Shown here piece after piece: positions 60,135 to 64,000 of a stretch of DNA of 64,000 bases. Under the pieces are notes generated by a model. It was not told where the DNA came from and ran no database searches. It saw only the letters and a list, made by a program, of their open reading frames with translations. The stretch comes from Arachidicoccus sp. BS20. GTDB lineage: Bacteria; Bacteroidota; Bacteroidia; Chitinophagales; Chitinophagaceae. Numbering within the stretch: the first letter of the stretch is position 1; every line of letters begins with the position of its first letter. The DNA is taken from positions 868,001-932,000 of the forward strand of contig NZ_CP015971.1 of NCBI RefSeq assembly GCF_001659705.1, given 5' to 3'. Made by a program: the position numbers and the translations under genes.

Positions 60135-60141
60135 AAAAATA
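60134..60141 (-). promoter_or_regulatory. -7 promoter element of the HYC_CC_PP gene
   Basis: Reads TATTTTTG on the minus strand and overlaps the GTG codon at 60134. Transcription would begin about at the TTG codon at 60128, suggesting a leaderless start there. Confidence 0.4.
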
Positions 60142-60170
60142 ACCCGCGCCGCAAAACCAAAATGTTAAAA

Positions 60171-62417
60171 CTAAGCCTGCTGCATTTGCGCAATTATTTT
60201 TCCTTCATCACAAACGGAAGTATTTATCAGCCTGAGCAATTCATTAACCGTTCTGTAATCGGTTATAGATTTTCTGATAGAAATTATTTTCTCTTTTTCA
60301 GCAGGTTTTGCAAAGCGCAAACCGGAACGTGCATCTTCAAGTATTCTTTCAAGGTTCGCGTTATCGGGCAGGCTCAATTTGAGGTTATTGATTTGCGATT
60401 TATCTTCCTGTAATCCCAGCGTTATTTGAAAATTATTTTCTATTTGCCGAATGGCTTGTATAAATTCTTCGGGCGAAAATTTATCGTCAAATTCTTTAGC
60501 GTATTGCGCCAGCGAAACAATGTAAGAAGTAAGCGTATGGTTAATGGAAACCAACTGAAAAAGCAACTTCAGGTTCTGCCGTTGCCGTTTCGGGTCGGAC
60601 ATCATACGCTGAAAATTATCGGAAAGATTTGCCAGTGCAATAGTTACACTTCTTCTTGAAAATCTTATTGCCATTGAATTATACGGCTTTCCGGAAAACA
60701 CTTCGACCACATCCAAAAAATATTTCCTGCTCGTTTCGAGCATATTGTGTATATAATTTTGTACATATTCATTTTCCCAGTTGGGCAATATAAACAAAGA
60801 AACCAGATAACCGATTATAACGCCGATGATGCTGTTGAGCAACCGCTCCACCAGGACAGATTCAATCGCTTTAGGCGCCATAAAATTATATGCCAATACA
60901 ACAAGCATCGTAATGCCGATGGTATAAAAACGATAATTGATTTTTGAAAATGTGCATGTGATAATAGTTGCAATAGATACTAAAAGAAAAATCAACCTTT
61001 CATTATGAATCGTCAAAATAATAATTAAACTGATAACGCCGCCCATCAATGTACCAAGCAACCTGTCGGTATTCTTAATTCGCGACTGGCTGTATGCAGG
61101 TTTTACCACAATCACAATTGTCATCAGACTCCAGTAAACGTGCCCGATATTATAAATGTCGAGTACTTGACCGATAATCCAACCAATGACCAACGCAACT
61201 GTTACACGCACAGCATGGCGAAACATTCCGGACTTTAATGTAAAGCTATTGAAGAAAAGTTTGTAATCATAACTCTGCTTTGGAATGAACAATGTATAAT
61301 CTTCCGCAGGCGTTGCCACGATTACATTTTCGTCAAATGCTGCAATGGAATACAATTTTTTTATCCGTTCCGTCAAATGCTGAAACGTGTACAAAATTTG
61401 TCGGAGAGAAATAAAATCTTCCACATTATCATGGTTCATTTTGCTTTTGCGCAGCGTATAAAAAACACGTTCGCATTTATGAAGCAGCAAATCCAGGTCT
61501 CTTTTTGGCACAGCATTTTTTCCGGACTGAACAGCCAAACCGAAATGCTGTAATTCATCTGCAAGCATATTGATATAAATGCCAAAGTAAGTCAGTATGC
61601 GGGTTTCGTCAAATGCTTGGTGCAGCTTATTGTAATCTTGTTGCGAAGTAATGATTAACTCGAAGGCATCCACCGTGTCAATATACATCATCAATAAACC
61701 ACGACTTTTACGGGAAACTTTATCAGCCGAAATATCGGTTCTCAAAATAATTTCGCGCAGGCTTTCCTGCTGTTCACGAATGACGACCAGTTCCCGAATC
61801 ATTTTATCCATCAATGTTTTCTCGTCTGCATCGCGTTGATAAAATTCACTTCTTGCGTCAAGTAATTTTCCAATTTCAATGATATGTTCGCCCAGCATTT
61901 GCTGAATTAACTTGTACGGTCGAAGTTTAAACGAAATAAAAAAGATAAAGATATAAAATGCGCAACCACAACTCATCAACACGGCATTAAGAAAAATATT
62001 ACCTGCAACAAAATGCTTATCCATAAAAAATATGGTAATGATAATGCAGTTCAGTCCGATATTTATCATACGTGTTCCATACAAACCGATGAGCGAAAAA
62101 ACAAATGATATAAGGACAAGCACAATCAATTGCAGCCAAAGTATATCGCGGGCAAAACCGGCAATCAGTGCGCAAATAAAAAAACAGACTACCCCTGTGA
62201 AAAGCGCGCCTGTTCTACGATGCAGCGAACCGATAACATCTGTAAAGCCAAGCATCAACGTTCCGAAAGGCACGAGAATATACTGATTCAAAATTCCGTA
62301 ATGATACAGAATAATGCTTGGCAGCAAAATGGCAAATGTAAGCCGCATGCCAAAATACCAATAGTATCCGTTTGTAAACTTCCTGACTTCGGCAATGTTG
62401 CGCATTTTGATTTGCAT
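60171..62417 (-). CDS. FUSC family inner membrane protein (YccS/YhfK-like)
   Basis: A 748-residue membrane protein. Two clusters of transmembrane helices are present, at about 20-165 and about 400-530. A long cytoplasmic helical region (about 170-390) separates them, and a second at about 535-748 ends the chain. The second TM cluster includes VTVALVIGWIIGQVLDIYNI and GHVYWSLMTIVIVVKPAYSQ. The motif YSQSRIKNTDRLLGTLMGG is a FUSC/fusaric-acid-resistance signature. Members are thought to export aromatic acids or hydroxylated compounds, but evidence is limited. The start could also be the second ATG at 62405. The HYC_CC_PP gene follows on the same strand. Confidence 0.88.
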   Translation of the reverse strand: MQIKMRNIAEVRKFTNGYYWYFGMRLTFAILLPSIILYHYGILNQYILVPFGTLMLGFTDVIGSLHRRTGALFTGVVCFFICALIAGFARDILWLQLIVLVLISFVFSLIGLYGTRMINIGLNCIIITIFFMDKHFVAGNIFLNAVLMSCGCAFYIFIFFISFKLRPYKLIQQMLGEHIIEIGKLLDARSEFYQRDADEKTLMDKMIRELVVIREQQESLREIILRTDISADKVSRKSRGLLMMYIDTVDAFELIITSQQDYNKLHQAFDETRILTYFGIYINMLADELQHFGLAVQSGKNAVPKRDLDLLLHKCERVFYTLRKSKMNHDNVEDFISLRQILYTFQHLTERIKKLYSIAAFDENVIVATPAEDYTLFIPKQSYDYKLFFNSFTLKSGMFRHAVRVTVALVIGWIIGQVLDIYNIGHVYWSLMTIVIVVKPAYSQSRIKNTDRLLGTLMGGVISLIIILTIHNERLIFLLVSIATIITCTFSKINYRFYTIGITMLVVLAYNFMAPKAIESVLVERLLNSIIGVIIGYLVSLFILPNWENEYVQNYIHNMLETSRKYFLDVVEVFSGKPYNSMAIRFSRRSVTIALANLSDNFQRMMSDPKRQRQNLKLLFQLVSINHTLTSYIVSLAQYAKEFDDKFSPEEFIQAIRQIENNFQITLGLQEDKSQINNLKLSLPDNANLERILEDARSGLRFAKPAEKEKIISIRKSITDYRTVNELLRLINTSVCDEGKIIAQMQQA

Positions 62418-62432
62418 ACGACTTTATAATAT

Positions 62433-63011
62433 TTATTTTCCGAAACTTTGCTTGTTATAATCGTTCATGGCACGTGTAATGCCCATTGCCGCAATGCTTT
62501 CAATCACTTCAACACACTTTTCTATTTTCTTTTGAATAATTTCCCGTTCTTCGGGGAACCATTTTCCCAGTACAAATTCCGCCTGCATTCCCTTAGGAAA
62601 ATTATTCCCGATGCCGAAACGCAATTTGGGATAAGCGTCCGTTCCAAGAAGGGATTGAATATCTCGCAAGCCATTGTGCCCCGCATCGCTGCCCGCCGGA
62701 CGAATACGGATTTTATCAACAGGTAAAGCTAAATCGTCCACTACAGTCAGCGTATTTTCCAAAGGAACTTTTTCTTTATCCATCCAATATTTAAAAGCCT
62801 TCCCGCTAAGATTCATATATGTTGTAGGCTTGATACAAATAAACATTTTTCCTTTCCATTTGACCTCTGCAACTTCTGCAAGCCTGTCCACACGAAATGC
62901 ACCGCCATGTTTTTGCACGAAAGCATCCACCACATCAAAACCCGCATTGTGCCTTGTATGCACATATTCGCTTCCGGGATTTCCTAAACCAACAATTAAA
63001 AATTTAGACAT
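62433..63011 (-). CDS. pth: Peptidyl-tRNA hydrolase
   Basis: A 192-residue enzyme that frees tRNA from peptidyl-tRNA dropped by the ribosome. The start is SKFLIVGLGNPGSEYVHTRH, with the catalytic His at residue 21 in HTRHNAGFDVVD. Other family features are KPTTYMNLSG, VVDDLALPVDKIRIRPAGSD and GHNGLRDIQSLLG. ATG 63011 is preferred because it begins the conserved core; longer upstream frame has no homology. It is near the tRNA-Lys gene but transcribed away from it. Confidence 0.96.
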   Translation of the reverse strand: MSKFLIVGLGNPGSEYVHTRHNAGFDVVDAFVQKHGGAFRVDRLAEVAEVKWKGKMFICIKPTTYMNLSGKAFKYWMDKEKVPLENTLTVVDDLALPVDKIRIRPAGSDAGHNGLRDIQSLLGTDAYPKLRFGIGNNFPKGMQAEFVLGKWFPEEREIIQKKIEKCVEVIESIAAMGITRAMNDYNKQSFGK

Positions 63012-63032
63012 AAAATTTACATAATGACACGA

Positions 63033-63040
63033 CAAAAATA
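63033..63040 (-). promoter_or_regulatory. -7 promoter element of pth
   Basis: Reads TATTTTTG on the minus strand, 21 bases before the ATG at 63011. Confidence 0.55.
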
Positions 63041-63057
63041 ATCGGAATAAACCGCAT

Positions 63058-63089
63058 AAAAAAAGCGAGGGAGCGTAAACTCTCTCGCT
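63058..63089 (-). terminator. Orphan minus-strand terminator upstream of pth
   Basis: On the minus strand AGCGAGAGAG/CTCCCTCGCT pairs with two G-U positions and loop TTTACG, followed by seven T. No protein gene ends here, so it may close a short RNA or the recombinase transcript. Confidence 0.7.
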
Positions 63090-63166
63090 ATTGTTCTTTT
63101 GTGAACCAAACCACATATCAGGTTTGTAAAAGAATGCACTTGTGATGCACTGGTAGTGTAAAGGTA
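63090..63166 (-). ncRNA. Possible small RNA (about 95-100 nt) ending at the orphan terminator
   Basis: A degenerate -7 element TACCTTTA (minus strand, 63166-63159) precedes a stretch with a CAAACC...GGTTTG hairpin and then the terminator at 63058-63089. There is no ORF. Evidence is structural only, and the promoter is weak with no -33 TTG. Confidence 0.25.
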
Positions 63167-63232
63167 AAATATTTGTAGAAATAAAACACGATGATGCTTT
63201 TTTATTTTTTTCAATAAAATTTCCAAAAAAAT

Positions 63233-63262
63233 TTGGCAGTCAAAGTATTTCTTTTATTTTTG
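63233..63262 (+). promoter_or_regulatory. Promoter of tRNA-Lys (TTG, 19 bases, TATTTTTG)
   Basis: TTG at 63233-63235, then 19 bases, then TATTTTTG at 63255-63262, matching the Bacteroidota consensus and spacing. The tRNA begins 57 bases later. Confidence 0.75.
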
Positions 63263-63319
63263 CACTCCATTTGAAAAGCGACATACACGACACAGTGTAT
63301 TTTACTTGGAAAATGAGAA

Positions 63320-63392
63320 GATTCCGTAGCTCAGTTGGTAGAGCAATACACTTTTAATGTATGGGTCTTGGGTTCGAGTCCCAACGGGATCA
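63320..63392 (+). tRNA. tRNA-Lys (anticodon TTT)
   Basis: A 73-base cloverleaf: acceptor GATTCCG/CGGGATC, D arm GCTC...GAGC, anticodon stem ATACA/TGTAT with loop CTTTTAA (anticodon TTT at 63353-63355), T arm TTGGG/CCCAA with loop TTCGAGT. The discriminator is A; CCA is not encoded (bases ACCT follow). A promoter and terminator flank it. The 3' half is also read on the opposite strand by the recombinase remnant. Confidence 0.95.
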
Positions 63393-63831
63393 CCTCTTGG
63401 GACAAGTCTGAAAATAACAGATTTGTCCCATTTTTTTTGCTCTGTAACTTGCTGTTATTCTGATAGATAAGAACGACCGCAGAATTTAGCCGAGCGGTTC
63501 GATGTTGTGTACCGTCAAATTCCAAAAATTCGGGGAACATCGAACCAATTATAGCACGTTTTTCCTCAATATCGCCGTTTTCATAGCGTCTATCAATGTT
63601 TGCGACCTTTTTTAAAGCAGAAGCTACCAAGTCTTTAATTTCAGTTCCTACTATGGCTAAGTCATTTAATCGTTGCTCCAATTTTTCAATGTTCCCCTTG
63701 GTCAATTTCTTCACTTCCTGGAAATCATCATCTGCCATTTCACCGTCTGCATTTTTTAATAACGCATTTTGAATCCCACTGAAAGTATCCCCCGGAATAT
63801 GGGGGTTAAGATCGGTGGGTTTTCCAATCAA
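63331..63831 (-). pseudogene. Serine recombinase, C-terminal remnant overlapping tRNA-Lys
   Basis: The 166-residue frame (starting at a TTG, not a clear start) reads ADDDFQEVKKLTKGNIEKLE, SALKKVANIDRRYENGDIEE, KRAIIGSMFPEFLEFDGTQH and RTARLNSAVVLIYQNN. This is the C-terminal coiled-coil and tail of large serine recombinases of Bacteroidota elements. The N-terminal catalytic domain is missing. The last about 20 residues, VIPLGLEPKTHTLKVYCSTN, are encoded by the antisense of the tRNA, as expected when an element integrated at its 3' end. The upstream join at about 63770-63831 is the likely deletion or insertion point. Confidence 0.75.
63398..63438 (+). terminator. Rho-independent terminator of tRNA-Lys
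   Basis: TGGGACAAGTCTG/CAGATTTGTCCCA (with one G-U pair), loop AAAATAA, then eight T. It lies six bases after the tRNA. Confidence 0.88.
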
Positions 63832-63912
63832 TGACCGGACAAAAATAAAATGCCTCTTTGAAAAAAATACACAAAACGCCGAACCGTATCCAAAACAGAA
63901 AACCCTTTTTAT
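63775..63912. mobile_element. Possible terminal region of an inserted element next to the recombinase remnant
   Basis: The recombinase frame loses family similarity here. The segment contains CCCCGGAATATGGGGGTTAA, AGATCGGTGGGTTTTCCAAT and AATGACCGG, compatible with an insertion-sequence end, and is followed on the plus strand by a strong promoter and start codon. No second end is visible in this window. Confidence 0.35.
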
Positions 63913-63913
63913 G

Positions 63914-63943
63914 TTGCGGACATTTGTAAGCCCTCTACATTTG
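63914..63943 (+). promoter_or_regulatory. Strong promoter at the right edge (TTG, 19 bases, TACATTTG)
   Basis: TTG at 63914-63916, 19 bases, TACATTTG at 63936-63943. It points out of the window to a gene starting at about 63980. Confidence 0.75.
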
Positions 63944-63979
63944 CACTTGTGAAAATGATTTTGTGAAGATTAAAAATGA

Positions 63980-64000
63980 ATGACCATGTTAAGTACAAAA
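63980..64000 (+). CDS. Start of an unidentified gene at the right edge (partial)
   Basis: ATG 63980 gives MTMLSTK; an ATG at 63976 in another frame gives MNDHVKYK. Only seven to eight codons are visible, so it cannot be identified. Its position after a strong promoter and a possible element end suggests a transposase or integrase gene, but this is inference. Confidence 0.3.

Overview
The window looks like chromosomal DNA of a member of the Bacteroidota, most likely Chitinophagales/Chitinophagaceae-like. Reasons: roughly 40% GC, many candidate promoters with the Bacteroidota -7 element TAnnTTTG (often with TTG 19 bases upstream), a type IX secretion protein (PorV), many TonB-dependent receptors with carboxypeptidase-like regulatory domains, and families typical of the phylum (DUF4292, HYC_CC_PP, GxxExxY, FUSC, DUF4197).

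Layout. 0-7.3 kb is housekeeping: the start of a gene for only the C-terminal synthetase half of CarB, then pyrD, porV, ispF, dut, a DUF4292 lipoprotein, an EnvC-like murein hydrolase activator and a deoxyhypusine-synthase-like enzyme. 7.3-21 kb is an accessory redox/detoxification region: five classical SDRs, an NAD-dependent epimerase-like protein, an alpha/beta hydrolase, an NTF2-like lipoprotein, an aldehyde dehydrogenase and an MFS carrier, interleaved with four AraC-type regulators and one HxlR regulator. A GxxExxY gene with long flanking inverted repeats sits inside it. 21-32.5 kb returns to general metabolism: BON/SH3 proteins, ribD, a YigZ/IMPACT protein, a clpS-aat N-degron pair, priA, a dicarboxylate symporter, an APC permease and a DUF1697 protein.

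32.5-39.3 kb holds a siderophore-type TonB receptor with a PepSY membrane protein, divergent from a second outer-membrane beta-barrel protein. 39.4-42.7 kb holds a nitroreductase, gmk, a lone DppB-type permease and a MarR-GNAT fusion with a clear palindromic operator. 42.8-50.5 kb is a candidate copper acquisition/handling cluster read on the minus strand: CNGHC small protein, Met-rich YtkA-like lipoprotein, OprC/NosA-like receptor carrying the CxxxM and HxM copper motifs, second receptor, PepSY protein, YHS lipoprotein. 56.7-60.1 kb holds a second metal set (HYC_CC_PP protein, periplasmic HMA protein, TonB receptor).

The right end has pth, a tRNA-Lys(TTT) with its own promoter and terminator, and a truncated serine-recombinase C-terminus whose reading frame runs antisense into the tRNA. 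This marks an old integration site. A strong promoter and a new start codon at the extreme right edge suggest that another mobile element begins there. Short palindromic intergenic repeats of several related types are scattered through the window. No rRNA, CRISPR array or complete transposase gene was found.
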